From NCBI GenBank assembly GCA_045594795.1, contig JAZNZF010000028.1, positions 1-54,370 on the forward strand: 54,370 nt of DNA. The letters are read 5' to 3'. The position numbers were made by a program, and so were the translations under genes. Of the stretch, positions 8,935-17,821 are shown in pieces; position 1 is the stretch's first letter; every line of letters starts with the position of its first letter. The notes beneath the pieces are model-generated. The model searched no databases. It saw nothing but the letters and a program-made list of their open reading frames with translations, and was not told the origin of the DNA. Origin of the DNA: UMGS1532 sp045594795 (GTDB lineage: Bacteria > Bacillota > Clostridia > Oscillospirales > Acutalibacteraceae).

Positions 8935-10113
8935 TTATAGCCCCCAAAGGTAATCTACACAGTCGGCGGTTTTGCCGTTTTTAATATAATATCTTGGAAC
9001 TCGTTTTGAAATCCCACAAACTATTTCGTAATTAATTGTGTTTCCGAGCTTAGCAATTTCATCGGCAGTGATTTCTTCACCCATACTTTTGCCTATAAGC
9101 ACTACCTCGCTGCCGATAGCTACATCATCTACGTCGGTAATATCAACAACCATTTGGTCCATACAAACTCTACCAAGAATACGGCAACGTTTACCGTTTA
9201 TTAAAACCTCGCCGCAGCCCGATAAAAATCTTGGGTATCCGTCTGCATAACCGACAGTAACGGTGGCAGCAGTAAGGTCTTTTTCGGCTTTAAATGTAAG
9301 CCCGTAGCTAACACCTTGATTTGCCGCTATTTTATAAATAGAGGAAACGGTAGCCTTAAAACTCATAACAGGGGATAACTCTATAGGTAAGCACAAGCTG
9401 CTGTCGGGCTTAAGGCCGTAAAGGATAATACCTGTTCTCACAGCGTTTAGGTGCATATCGGTTTGAAGTAGCGTGCCTGCAGAATTACAGCAATGGCAAA
9501 CTTTTGGAGTAAAGCCTTTGTTCTCAAGCTCGGTTTTTACTTTCAAAAAGCGGTTATATTGGGTGTGCGTGAAATGCGAGTCGGGGTCACCGTCGCGGTC
9601 TGCCGCGGCAAAGTGGGTGAACAGTCCCTCAAAATTAAGATACGGTAGGTTAAGCGCCTCGACAATTTCGTTAATAGATAGGTTTTCGCAACAGTTAAAG
9701 CCAAGCCTGTTCATACCTGTATTAAGCTTTACGTGAATGTTTATGCTTTTTTTGCAGGTTTGTAGCTTAGAAGAGATAGCCTTTGCATAATCAAGCGAAT
9801 ACACAGACTGTGCAAAGTCGTAAGTTGATAGCAGTTCAATTTCATCGGGGTCGGTATAGCCTAAAATAAGTATATCACCCTCAATTCCGTTTTTGCGCAG
9901 CTCCATAGCTTCACGTACGCAGGAAACCGCAAAGCTCTTAACTCCAAGCTTGTTTAGGCATTGGCCAAGTTTTATGGCGCCGTGTCCGTAAGCATCGGCT
10001 TTAATAACCGCAATAACTTGGCATTCGCCCACAAAAGACTTTATTTTGTTCAGGTTGCTTTTAAAGGCGTCTAAATCGATTTCAGCCCAAGCGTGTTTTT
10101 TATAGTCAACCAT
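8935..10113 (-). CDS. alr: Alanine racemase
   Basis: This PLP enzyme interconverts L- and D-alanine for peptidoglycan synthesis. The length of 392 residues is typical. The N-terminal barrel carries Lys38 in VIKADAYGHG, which binds PLP. The second catalytic base is Tyr270 in NQGVSYGLTF, and the C-terminal domain holds GRVCMDQMVVD. The start ATG is preceded by GGCGGTGA. It is separated from the upstream coiled-coil gene by 80 bases holding a 9-base-pair hairpin, and it leads directly into lacZ. Confidence 0.97.
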   Translation of the reverse strand: MVDYKKHAWAEIDLDAFKSNLNKIKSFVGECQVIAVIKADAYGHGAIKLGQCLNKLGVKSFAVSCVREAMELRKNGIEGDILILGYTDPDEIELLSTYDFAQSVYSLDYAKAISSKLQTCKKSINIHVKLNTGMNRLGFNCCENLSINEIVEALNLPYLNFEGLFTHFAAADRDGDPDSHFTHTQYNRFLKVKTELENKGFTPKVCHCCNSAGTLLQTDMHLNAVRTGIILYGLKPDSSLCLPIELSPVMSFKATVSSIYKIAANQGVSYGLTFKAEKDLTAATVTVGYADGYPRFLSGCGEVLINGKRCRILGRVCMDQMVVDITDVDDVAIGSEVVLIGKSMGEEITADEIAKLGNTINYEIVCGISKRVPRYYIKNGKTADCVDYLWGL

Positions 10114-10141
10114 TAAGATTCACCGCCAAAATAAATATATA

Positions 10142-10175
10142 GCCGACCATAGCTTTAAAGGAAACAATGGTCGGC
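10142..10175 (-). other. Hairpin upstream of alr, possible weak terminator or attenuator
   Basis: GCCGACCAT and ATGGTCGGC form a perfect 9-base-pair stem with a 16-base loop. On the minus strand it is followed by an AT-rich stretch with broken T-runs, so it could partly terminate the rsmD-coaD transcript before alr-lacZ. Confidence 0.5.
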
Positions 10176-10193
10176 AACAAAGCAAAAATTAAT

Positions 10194-10661
10194 TTATGCC
10201 TCTTCTTTAGAAACAGGGGGAACCTGTTGCTTTAAGGCCGCACGGGTACGACGAACCTCGGTAAGAGTAGCAGTAAGGCTTTCATCGGAACGGCGCATAA
10301 TATCGTCAACAAAATCTTGTGCCGCTTTGCGCATTTCCTTGCTTCTTGCCTGTGCAGTAGAAATAATTTCGCTTGCCTTCTGCTGAGCCATACGAGTAAT
10401 TTCTTCTTGTGCGCATAAAGACTCTGCACGGGTTTCAGCGTTGTGGATAATTTTATCAGCCTCGCGCTTAGCGTCGGTGATAATCTGTGCTCTGTCAGCA
10501 ACAATGCCGCGAGCCTGTTTGATTTCGGTTGGCATATTAAGGCGAATTTCATCAACTATAATGTGAATAGCCTCAATATCAATCACGGTTTTTTTGCCGG
10601 GTATTTTAATACCCTTGTCAAGAGCCTCGTCTAATTGGTCAAGTAATTCTTCAATGTTCAT
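10194..10661 (-). CDS. Conserved coiled-coil protein, ATP synthase subunit b/H-like (DivIVA-like)
   Basis: The 155-residue product has no membrane segment. A short N-terminal region (LDQLDEALDKGIKIPGKKTV) is followed by a long, alanine- and glutamate-rich helix with heptad character (about residues 40-145). Such proteins are often annotated as V-type ATPase subunit H-like or DivIVA-like because of the coiled coil alone. It lies 5 bases after coaD in the same direction, an arrangement I recall from other Clostridia. A role in cell envelope or division is plausible but not shown by any motif here. AAGGA lies 12 bases before the ATG, a somewhat long gap. Confidence 0.75.
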   Translation of the reverse strand: MNIEELLDQLDEALDKGIKIPGKKTVIDIEAIHIIVDEIRLNMPTEIKQARGIVADRAQIITDAKREADKIIHNAETRAESLCAQEEITRMAQQKASEIISTAQARSKEMRKAAQDFVDDIMRRSDESLTATLTEVRRTRAALKQQVPPVSKEEA

Positions 10662-10666
10662 AATTT

Positions 10667-11161
10667 TTATTCGTCCTTTCCAAGTAATCGGTTTTTTATT
10701 TTTTCGTGAATTTCGCTTGGTACAAAATCGGAAATATCTCCGTTCATTGCACCTATTTGCTTAACCATACTCGAGCTAAGATACATATTTTCCGCCGCGG
10801 TGGTTAAGAACACCGTTTCGGTTTTAGGGTTAAGCTTTTTATTTGTAAGCGCCATTTGAAACTCGTATTCGAAGTCGGACATAGCGCGAAGTCCCTTAAT
10901 AATAGCACCTGCTTCTTTTTGCTTGCAGTAGTCGGCAAGCAAGCCATCGTAATAATCTACCTCAACGTTTTCTACATCCTTGGTGGTAAGCTTAATCATC
11001 TCCATACGCTCTTGTGGGTTAAAAAGCGGATGCTTTGCGTGGTTAGACATAACTACAACTATTACCTTAGAAAACATTGATGCGGCACGGCGAATAATAT
11101 CAAGATGCCCAACGGTTATAGGGTCAAAACTACCTGGGCAAACCGCAATAGTATTTTTCAT
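10667..11161 (-). CDS. coaD: Phosphopantetheine adenylyltransferase
   Basis: This enzyme catalyses the fourth step of coenzyme A synthesis, joining 4'-phosphopantetheine with ATP to form dephospho-CoA. The 164 residues are the normal size. The nucleotidyltransferase signature PGSFDPITVGHLDII lies at the N-terminus and the second motif SSSMVKQI lies in the C-terminal part. The start codon overlaps the rsmD stop by one base (TAATG), the classic rsmD-coaD coupling in Bacillota. Confidence 0.97.
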   Translation of the reverse strand: MKNTIAVCPGSFDPITVGHLDIIRRAASMFSKVIVVVMSNHAKHPLFNPQERMEMIKLTTKDVENVEVDYYDGLLADYCKQKEAGAIIKGLRAMSDFEYEFQMALTNKKLNPKTETVFLTTAAENMYLSSSMVKQIGAMNGDISDFVPSEIHEKIKNRLLGKDE

Positions 11162-11700
11162 TAATCTGCCTCTTTTCTAAAAACAGTTACCGCAATTTTG
11201 CCATACTTGTAATCGCGGCGGGTATACTGCGGAATATCCGTAATTAAAGCGTTAATTGGATGCTCGCAAACGATTATGCCATCGCGTTGCATATAAGGTG
11301 TAACGGCCGAAACGGCATCATCAAAAAGATTTGCGGCATACGGTGGGTCAATAAAAGCAACATCGAAAGTGAGATTGCAATTTTTAAGATAAGTGCTAAA
11401 ATCAGCACAGCTTACCGAGGCGTTAGAAGAAAAACCACACGCGCTTAAGTTTTTATTTATAACCGCCACAGCGGTTTTTGAAAGGTCTACAAAGTGTGCG
11501 TGTGTGGCACCTCGGCTAAGAGCTTCTATGCCAAGCTGTCCCGAGCCTGCAAATAGGTCGAGCACAATAGCATTTGGTAGGTCAAAATGAATTGCGCTAA
11601 ATAGCGCCTCTTTAACCCTGTCGGTAGTGGGGCGTACGGTATCACCACCAGGTAGAGTTTCTAACTGCTTACCCTTGGCGAAACCCGAAATAACACGCAT
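11161..11700 (-). CDS. rsmD: 16S rRNA (guanine(966)-N(2))-methyltransferase
   Basis: This methyltransferase modifies G966 of 16S rRNA using S-adenosylmethionine. The 179-residue protein begins with MRVISGFAKGK, typical of RsmD, followed by RPTTDRVKEALF, the SAM-binding loop LDLFAGSGQLGIEALSRGA, and the catalytic motif DPPY in FIDPPYAA. GGGGG precedes the ATG. It is the first gene of the minus-strand operon and has its own promoter at 11784-11813. Confidence 0.96.
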   Translation of the reverse strand: MRVISGFAKGKQLETLPGGDTVRPTTDRVKEALFSAIHFDLPNAIVLDLFAGSGQLGIEALSRGATHAHFVDLSKTAVAVINKNLSACGFSSNASVSCADFSTYLKNCNLTFDVAFIDPPYAANLFDDAVSAVTPYMQRDGIIVCEHPINALITDIPQYTRRDYKYGKIAVTVFRKEAD

Positions 11701-11783
11701 AAGTTAAACCCCCACAAAAATCCAAACTATTACTTATATATAATAACACATATATTCTAAAATTTCTACTGTATTTTCTATAT

Positions 11784-11813
11784 ATTATAAAAAATTTTTA
11801 AAAGCTATTGCAA
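11784..11813 (-). promoter_or_regulatory. Promoter for the rsmD-coaD operon
   Basis: TTGCAA, an 18-base spacer and a perfect TATAAT are read on the minus strand, about 85 bases before rsmD. It is divergent from, and nearly adjacent to, the pth promoter. Confidence 0.55.
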
Positions 11814-11821
11814 AAAACTTA

Positions 11822-11850
11822 TTGCGAAAAGCGGTAATAAGGGCTATAAT
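11822..11850 (+). promoter_or_regulatory. Promoter for pth-mfd
   Basis: TTGCGA, a 17-base spacer and a perfect TATAAT lie 40 bases upstream of the start of pth. Confidence 0.7.
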
Positions 11851-11890
11851 ATTAATGATTACTACTCTGTAAAGGAAGTTTTTGGCTTAT

Positions 11891-12484
11891 ATGTTTGGTT
11901 TTACTAAAAAGCAAGTTTACCAATATCTTATAGTTGGCTTGGGTAACCCGGGCTCAAAATATGCTGATACCAGGCATAATGTCGGCTTTATGGTTATTGA
12001 TATTTTATCGGCAGAATACTCTTGTGGAAAGCCAAAATTAAAACACAAATCCGAATTGTACGAATGTACTGTAAACGGTCAAAAATGTTTGCTATGTAAA
12101 CCCCAAACCTTTATGAACAACTCGGGCGAGGCGGTTGGCGAAATTGCGCGATTTTACAAGCTACAGCCACAAAACATAATCGTCTTGTCAGATGATGTTT
12201 CATTAGACGTTGGCGGATTGCGTATACGCCGTAAAGGTAGCCATGGCGGACACAATGGTTTAAAAAGCATTATAAATCACTTAAGTAGTGAGGATATACC
12301 GCGCGTTAAAATCGGCGTAGGTAAAAAGCCACACCCCGATTACGACCTTGCAGATTTTGTTTTAGGCCGCTTTTCAAAGGCAGATTTACCTACAATGCAG
12401 CAGTCTATAAAGGACGCGGCAGCGGCGGTAGAATGTATAATTAAAGACGGTGTCGATATAGCAATGAACAGGTATAACAGGTAG
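11891..12484 (+). CDS. pth: Peptidyl-tRNA hydrolase
   Basis: Pth frees tRNA from peptidyl-tRNA that dropped off the ribosome. The core begins with YLIVGLGNPGSKYADTRHNVGF, which holds the catalytic His in the TRHNVG motif, and continues with KPQTFMNNSGEAV and the DDVSLDVG and GSHGGHNGLKSI motifs. The length of 197 residues is usual. The start is uncertain: AAAGGAAG (11871-11878) is 12 bases before this ATG but only 3 bases before a TTG at 11882 that would add three residues. I chose ATG because family members commonly begin with a short MFxxKK-type leader like this one. mfd follows 18 bases later. Confidence 0.95.
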   Translation: MFGFTKKQVYQYLIVGLGNPGSKYADTRHNVGFMVIDILSAEYSCGKPKLKHKSELYECTVNGQKCLLCKPQTFMNNSGEAVGEIARFYKLQPQNIIVLSDDVSLDVGGLRIRRKGSHGGHNGLKSIINHLSSEDIPRVKIGVGKKPHPDYDLADFVLGRFSKADLPTMQQSIKDAAAAVECIIKDGVDIAMNRYNR

Positions 12485-12502
12485 ACCCCGAAAGGACTGG
12501 TT

Positions 12503-15500
12503 ATGGAATTTCTTTGCAAAACCTTTTCTACCACACCCGAATATAAGCGTTTAATTGCGGCGATAAAAGGGAAAGAGCTGCCCGCGGCGGTAAACGGCGT
12601 TGCCCATATACACAAAGCACTATTGCTTGCGGCATACAGTTTACAGAAGGGCAAAAAATCATTGCTTATTACCGCAGACGAGGGCGAGTGTGCTCGTATG
12701 GCAGAGGACCTGACAGCACTTGGCGTACGTGCAGTGCTTTTTCCTGCAAGGGATTTTACCCTGCGCGATGTTAGTGTGTACTCAAAAGAGTACGAGCATA
12801 AGAGAATTGAAGCGCTAAAAAGAATAATTGATAATGATTTCGACGTAGTGCTTTGTTCAAGCGATGCGGCGGTGCAGTACACCCTACCAAAAGAAACCTT
12901 AATAAGCAGTAGCTTTTCGGTTTCGGTAGGTGGGAGCAGCCCAATTAAAGAGCTTATAACTAAATTAATAAACTGTGGCTATACAAGAAGCGACGTTGTT
13001 GAAGGTATAGGTCAGTTCTCGGTACGCGGAGGCATAGTTGATGTGTTTCCGCCGAATTGTTATGCCCCGATTCGTATAGACCTGTGGGGCGATGAGGTAG
13101 ATAAACTATCGTATATCGATGTTAAAACCCAGCGAAGTGTTGAGGATATAAGTGAGGTACAGCTATATCCTGCAGCAGAGGTTTTTTGTAGTGATAAGGA
13201 AGCGCTTATAGGAAGCTTGGAATCCCTGAAGACCGATACAAAGCGTATAAGTGATAATGCTAAAACCCGTTTACAAAACGATATTGACGCTCTCAAAAAT
13301 GATGTGTTTTTACCGTTGGATAGGTATTTGCCACAGGTATTAGGAGAGCTACAAACGGTGCTTGATTATTTAGGCGACACAACCCTTTTTGTAAGTGAAA
13401 GTCTAAAGGTAAGCGAGCGTATGCGCGCATATTATTGGCAGCATAACGAGGATTTAAAACAGCTTTTAGAAGAGGGGATTTTGCTATCTCACAACTGCAA
13501 GCTCTGTTTAGAGCAACCCGATTTTATGGCTTATTTAGAAAATCGCGGCGCAGTTTATTTAGAGAACTTTGCAAGGAACAGCTACGAAACAAAAATAAGG
13601 TCACAACTTAGCTTTAATATGCAACAGTCAAGCTTTTGGAGTGGTTCTATAGAAAGCCTTGCAGACGATATTTTGTCGGCGCCAAAAACGGTTAATTTTT
13701 TAATACTTGCTGGTACCGACCGTGCAGCCAACGTTCTGTGTCAGGACCTCTGCTCGCGCGGTATTTCGGCGGTCTGCTCGAACGATATATCCGAATTAAA
13801 GGGTGTAACTGTTACAAGCGGTGGGCTTTCGGCAGGCTTTTATATTCCCTCAATTAACCTTACGGTAATAACCGGTGGTAAGAACTCTAAAAAGAAAAAG
13901 AGTGCCATAAAGCGTAATAAAGACGCCACACCTTACGGCTCTTTGGATGAGCTGCAAAAGGGCGATTACGTTGTGCACGTAGCACATGGTATAGGTATTT
14001 TCGATGGCATTAACTCTATGTCGGTTGCGGGGGTTAAAAAGGATTATATTAAAATTCTGTATGCAGGGCAGTCGGTATTGTACGTGCCCGTAACCCAGCT
14101 TGACCTTGTTTCTAAATATATAGGACCTAAAGAGGATAGCGGAGTTAAACTTCATAAGCTTGGCGGTAGTGAGTGGACAAAAACTCGTACCCGTGTAAAG
14201 CACGCGGTTAAGAATATGGCAAAGCAGTTAACCTTACTTTACGCAAAACGTATGCAAGAGAGGGGCTTCAGCTTTAGTGAAGACGGCGACCTGCAGTCAG
14301 ACTTTGAATGTAGGTTCGAGTACGAGGAAACTGAGGACCAACTGCGTTGCACTAATGAAATAAAAAACGATATGCAACGCGCCGTTCCAATGGATAGATT
14401 GCTTTGCGGTGACGTTGGCTTTGGCAAAACCGAGGTTGCTTTGCGCGCCGCTTTTAAATGTGTGGCAGATGGCAAGCAATGTGCAATACTTGTACCCACA
14501 ACAATACTTGCGTGGCAACATTACAATACTACTGTAAATAGGCTTGGAAATCTACCTGTTAATGTAGAAATGTTATCGCGATTCCGCACAAAAAAACAAC
14601 AAACCGATATACTGCGCCGTACAAAAAGTGGCGAGCTTGATATAATAATCGGCACCCATCGTATAATCTCTAAGGACGTTCAGTTTCACGATTTAGGGTT
14701 AGTAATCGTAGACGAGGAGCAACGCTTTGGTGTAGAGCAAAAGGAAAAACTAAAGGAGTTATTCCCAAAAGTAGATGTGTTAACCTTAAGCGCAACACCT
14801 ATTCCGCGCACCTTGAATATGGCTATGACAGGGCTTCGCGATATGTCGGTAATAGAGGAAGCACCGGGCGACCGCCACCCCGTTCAGACCTACGTTTTAG
14901 AACAGGATGATGGTGTATTAGGTGAGGCTATAGGTCGTGAGTTGCGTCGCGGCGGTCAGGTTTATTATCTTCATAACAGGGTAGAAAGCATAGAGTCAGC
15001 AGCCTTGCGACTGAAGATGCGTTTTCCCGATGCCATAGTTGAAACCGCCCACGGTAAAATGGATGAGGCAACCTTGTCACGCGTTTGGCAACGCCTTTTG
15101 GAGCACGAAATAGATATACTTGTTTGTACCACAATAATAGAAACAGGCGTTGACGTACCAAATGCGAACACCCTTATTATCGAGGATGCCGACCGTATGG
15201 GACTTTCACAGCTGCATCAGCTACGCGGTAGGGTAGGCAGGTCGGCGCGCAGAGCCTATGCTTATCTCTGCTTTAGGCGAGGCAAGGCATTAAGTGATAT
15301 TGCAACTAAAAGATTAACCGCCATCCGCGAATTCACAGAGTTTGGCAGCGGTTTTAAAATTGCAATGCGCGACCTTGAAATTCGCGGCGCGGGTAGTATT
15401 CTCGGTGGCGAACAGCATGGGCATATGGAGGCGGTAGGCTACGATATGTACCTAAAGCTTTTAAGTGAGGCGGTCGACGAGGAAAAGGGCATAGCGCCTA

Positions 15501-15940
15501 AGCCGTCTACCGACGAGTGCTTAATCGACCTTGCTGTTCCTGCTCACATACCCGAAAAATATATCTCCTCTACACCGCAAAGGTTAGGGATTTACAGAAG
15601 AATTGCAAGTATAAAAACCGAGGAAGACAAAATCGACGTTATAGACGAGCTTGTAGACCGCTTTGGCGAGCCACCAAAATCGGTAATAACCCTTTGTGAT
15701 ATATCGCTTTTACGCACACGTGCCGCAGCGCTTGGGATAAAAGAGGTTTCGGTAAGAGAGGGAAGTATGCTTGTATTTATAAGCTCGATAGCATCTGAAC
15801 CTGTGGCAAAGGCGTGCTCTCTACTTGTTTCGCGTGCAATGCTAAATGCCGGTAGCAAGCCATATATTGCAGTGCGAATGGATAAAACTAAAAGTCTTAC
15901 AGAAAATCTTCACGAGATTTTAAGTGTTATGGAAAATTAA
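12503..15940 (+). CDS. mfd: Transcription-repair coupling factor
   Basis: Mfd removes RNA polymerase stalled at DNA damage and recruits UvrA. The 1145 residues are full length (E. coli 1148). The domains in order are a UvrB-like N-terminal region, the polymerase-interaction domain (starting about residue 480 with LQKGDYVVHVAHGIGIF), the translocase with Walker A GDVGFGKT at 636-643 and the DEEQ box at 737-740, SATPIPRTL, the TRG/Q-rich region LRGRVGRS, and a C-terminal TRCF domain. It lies after pth, a common clostridial order. Confidence 0.97.
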   Translation: MEFLCKTFSTTPEYKRLIAAIKGKELPAAVNGVAHIHKALLLAAYSLQKGKKSLLITADEGECARMAEDLTALGVRAVLFPARDFTLRDVSVYSKEYEHKRIEALKRIIDNDFDVVLCSSDAAVQYTLPKETLISSSFSVSVGGSSPIKELITKLINCGYTRSDVVEGIGQFSVRGGIVDVFPPNCYAPIRIDLWGDEVDKLSYIDVKTQRSVEDISEVQLYPAAEVFCSDKEALIGSLESLKTDTKRISDNAKTRLQNDIDALKNDVFLPLDRYLPQVLGELQTVLDYLGDTTLFVSESLKVSERMRAYYWQHNEDLKQLLEEGILLSHNCKLCLEQPDFMAYLENRGAVYLENFARNSYETKIRSQLSFNMQQSSFWSGSIESLADDILSAPKTVNFLILAGTDRAANVLCQDLCSRGISAVCSNDISELKGVTVTSGGLSAGFYIPSINLTVITGGKNSKKKKSAIKRNKDATPYGSLDELQKGDYVVHVAHGIGIFDGINSMSVAGVKKDYIKILYAGQSVLYVPVTQLDLVSKYIGPKEDSGVKLHKLGGSEWTKTRTRVKHAVKNMAKQLTLLYAKRMQERGFSFSEDGDLQSDFECRFEYEETEDQLRCTNEIKNDMQRAVPMDRLLCGDVGFGKTEVALRAAFKCVADGKQCAILVPTTILAWQHYNTTVNRLGNLPVNVEMLSRFRTKKQQTDILRRTKSGELDIIIGTHRIISKDVQFHDLGLVIVDEEQRFGVEQKEKLKELFPKVDVLTLSATPIPRTLNMAMTGLRDMSVIEEAPGDRHPVQTYVLEQDDGVLGEAIGRELRRGGQVYYLHNRVESIESAALRLKMRFPDAIVETAHGKMDEATLSRVWQRLLEHEIDILVCTTIIETGVDVPNANTLIIEDADRMGLSQLHQLRGRVGRSARRAYAYLCFRRGKALSDIATKRLTAIREFTEFGSGFKIAMRDLEIRGAGSILGGEQHGHMEAVGYDMYLKLLSEAVDEEKGIAPKPSTDECLIDLAVPAHIPEKYISSTPQRLGIYRRIASIKTEEDKIDVIDELVDRFGEPPKSVITLCDISLLRTRAAALGIKEVSVREGSMLVFISSIASEPVAKACSLLVSRAMLNAGSKPYIAVRMDKTKSLTENLHEILSVMEN

Positions 15941-15952
15941 TAAAAAAATATG

Positions 15953-15981
15953 TAGACTTTTTGGGGCGGATGGTGTATAAT
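15953..15981 (+). promoter_or_regulatory. Promoter for the PrsA-like lipoprotein gene
   Basis: TAGACT, a 17-base spacer and a perfect TATAAT begin 12 bases after the mfd stop, so the lipoprotein gene can be transcribed on its own. Confidence 0.65.
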
Positions 15982-16023
15982 TTATCTATATTTATGTAAA
16001 GAATTTAAGGAGGCTCCTTTAAA

Positions 16024-17154
16024 ATGAAACTTTTTAAAAGCATTTTGGCATTAGCTTTATCGGTAGCAACTGTGCTTACCCTTTCTGCTTGCCACCCTAA
16101 AGACGAGGTTGCTGTTACTGTAACCGACGAGAAATCGGGTGTATCCACAACCCTTACCACTGCACAGTATATATATGCATATACCAATGCAATTCTCGAG
16201 GCTAATAGCAATATCGACGAAAATAAAGACGACGATAAAGAGATAACCGATTACTCAAAACACAAGGTTGTTGAAACAAACGAAGACGGTAAAGAAACAA
16301 AAACCGATTACGAAAAGTGGGTTAATAACCGTGCAGAAGAGCTTATGCGCAATTATGCTGCTGCTACCATAAAGCAAAAGGCATTAAAAATTAAAATTGA
16401 TGATGCTACCTTGAACAATATCGATAGCTATTCGGCAATGTACTGGCAGTATTATTACCAGCCTGTGTTCGAAAAGAACGGCGTTGGTCAAGAAACATAT
16501 AAAAAGATGTTTACTGCAAGCTATTATGAGAACGAGTATTTCTTATCTATTTACGATACCGAGGGTACAGACCCTGTAGATGAGAAAACCGTATCAAAAA
16601 CCTTTTATGATAGCTACTGCTTGGCCGATGCTATAACAATTTCTGTAGCAGAAGAGTCAACCGACGACAAAGAAGAAACTGCCGAAAATGATTTACCAAC
16701 CTTAAGCGAGGCTAAAAAGCTTTTAAAAGGTTATAAAACAAGAATCGAAAAAGGCGAAACCTTTGCAAACATATTTAAAGAATATAACAAGAAAAACAAT
16801 AGCGGTGAAGATGCATCTTCTTCAACAACCGATTCGGCAACTGTATACGGTTCTGAGGAAACCAATAGCGCTTCCGAATACTTCACTGACATATACAAAC
16901 TTAAAACCGGTGCTGTAAAAATACTAACTAATGAGGACGAAAGTGAGATTATCCTCGTTCAGAAAAAGGATATTTCAAAGGAAGCTGATAACTATTACAA
17001 GTCTTATCGCGAGAACGTACTGCATCAGCTAAAGGACGACGAGTTTAACAAGAACTTCCAAAAGTTTGCTAAATCTCTTAAATTTGAAAAGAATAATTCT
17101 GCTACAAAACGTGTAAAGATTAGCAAAATCGATGTTTCTAACGATGCAGCATAA
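16024..17154 (+). CDS. Probable surface lipoprotein, PrsA/SurA-like foldase relative
   Basis: The 376-residue product starts with a lipoprotein signal peptide; the lipobox LSAC puts the acylated cysteine at about residue 23. The mature part is very rich in Lys, Asp and Glu and in tyrosines. The architecture, an N-terminal helical region, a middle segment with EAKKLLKGYKTRIEKGETF, and a C-terminal helix after ILVQKKDIS, resembles parvulin-type foldases of the PrsA/SurA group. These often follow mfd in Clostridia. The catalytic rotamase core is not obvious and may be degenerate. It has its own promoter, an AAGGAGG site and a terminator. The export assignment is firm; the foldase assignment is inferred. 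Confidence 0.7.
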   Translation: MKLFKSILALALSVATVLTLSACHPKDEVAVTVTDEKSGVSTTLTTAQYIYAYTNAILEANSNIDENKDDDKEITDYSKHKVVETNEDGKETKTDYEKWVNNRAEELMRNYAAATIKQKALKIKIDDATLNNIDSYSAMYWQYYYQPVFEKNGVGQETYKKMFTASYYENEYFLSIYDTEGTDPVDEKTVSKTFYDSYCLADAITISVAEESTDDKEETAENDLPTLSEAKKLLKGYKTRIEKGETFANIFKEYNKKNNSGEDASSSTTDSATVYGSEETNSASEYFTDIYKLKTGAVKILTNEDESEIILVQKKDISKEADNYYKSYRENVLHQLKDDEFNKNFQKFAKSLKFEKNNSATKRVKISKIDVSNDAA

Positions 17155-17180
17155 ACCACTGCACAATAACAAGTAAAAAT

Positions 17181-17216
17181 AGAACCTCTGTTTACCATTT
17201 GATAAACAGAGGTTCT
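17181..17216. terminator. Bidirectional terminator
   Basis: AGAACCTCTGTTTA pairs perfectly with TAAACAGAGGTTCT around an 8-base loop, followed by a T-rich tract. It separates the lipoprotein gene from the convergent flavin reductase gene. Confidence 0.85.
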
Positions 17217-17223
17217 TTATGTT

Positions 17224-17724
17224 TTAGTTCTTTTCCAACACCTTTGTTATTTCGCCGAAGTATAGCTTATGGAAATCATTATTGTACCATTTTTCGCAGT
17301 CGGCAGGGTTTTTAAACTGTTCTTGAGTTAGCTCGGTTGTGTAAAGCTTTTTGCAAATAATAACCAAGCGAGCCTCTTTAAAATACATAGTTCCGTTTTC
17401 GTATATGGGCGTAAGTCCGGTTGCAGCAATTTTATCTATATCTCTGCCCGATTTACTACCGCAAATTCTGTGCACCTCGCGGTTTTCACCCATAAAACAT
17501 AAAGCAAAGGTATCTCTATTTTCTATAATGCTGTAGGTGTGGCGGGTCGGTCTGATAGCTGCAATAGCGCAATCCTTACCCCACATTTCACCAATAAAAC
17601 CCCAACTTGCAGTCATCATATTGTGCTGTTCTTTATCGCCAACCGATATAAGCATCCACTCGTCGCGAATCATTTTAATCGCGTTTGCCCCTATGCTGTC
17701 TGCTGTAATTTCTTTAAAGCTCAT
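17224..17724 (-). CDS. Flavin reductase-like (flavoredoxin-type) FMN-binding protein
   Basis: The 166-residue cytoplasmic protein resembles the flavin reductase-like split-barrel family. Supporting stretches are the N-terminal MTASWGFIGEMW, which forms the FMN-binding segment, RPTRHTYSIIENRDTFALCF in the middle, and HRICGSKSGRDIDKI. Family members bind FMN and pass electrons in anaerobes or reduce flavin with NAD(P)H; the exact role is unknown. The ATG at 17724 was chosen because AGGAG lies 9 bases upstream; a TTG nine bases further out would overlap that site. It is a single-gene unit with its own promoter. Confidence 0.82.
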   Translation of the reverse strand: MSFKEITADSIGANAIKMIRDEWMLISVGDKEQHNMMTASWGFIGEMWGKDCAIAAIRPTRHTYSIIENRDTFALCFMGENREVHRICGSKSGRDIDKIAATGLTPIYENGTMYFKEARLVIICKKLYTTELTQEQFKNPADCEKWYNNDFHKLYFGEITKVLEKN

Positions 17725-17744
17725 TAATATCAACTCCTATAATG

Positions 17745-17773
17745 ATTATATTAAATACTTTGTAAAAAATCAA
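17745..17773 (-). promoter_or_regulatory. Promoter for the flavin reductase-like gene
   Basis: On the minus strand TTGATT, a 17-base spacer and a perfect TATAAT lie about 20 bases before the start codon. Confidence 0.65.
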
Positions 17774-17781
17774 CCAAAGCA

Positions 17782-17817
17782 AACGGACTTTTCAAGATTT
17801 ATCTTAAAAAGTCCGTT
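17782..17817 (-). terminator. Hairpin terminator after the fucosidase gene
   Basis: AACGGACTTTT and AAAAGTCCGTT form an 11-base perfect stem 5 bases after the fucosidase stop codon. The T-tract that follows on the minus strand is interrupted, so its efficiency is uncertain. Confidence 0.65.
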
Positions 17818-17821
17818 AGTT

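Noticed and set aside
12340..12882. Open frame of 180 codons antisense to pth and mfd
   Set aside because: It spans the junction of two confirmed genes on the other strand, with a serine-rich shadow translation and no start signal.
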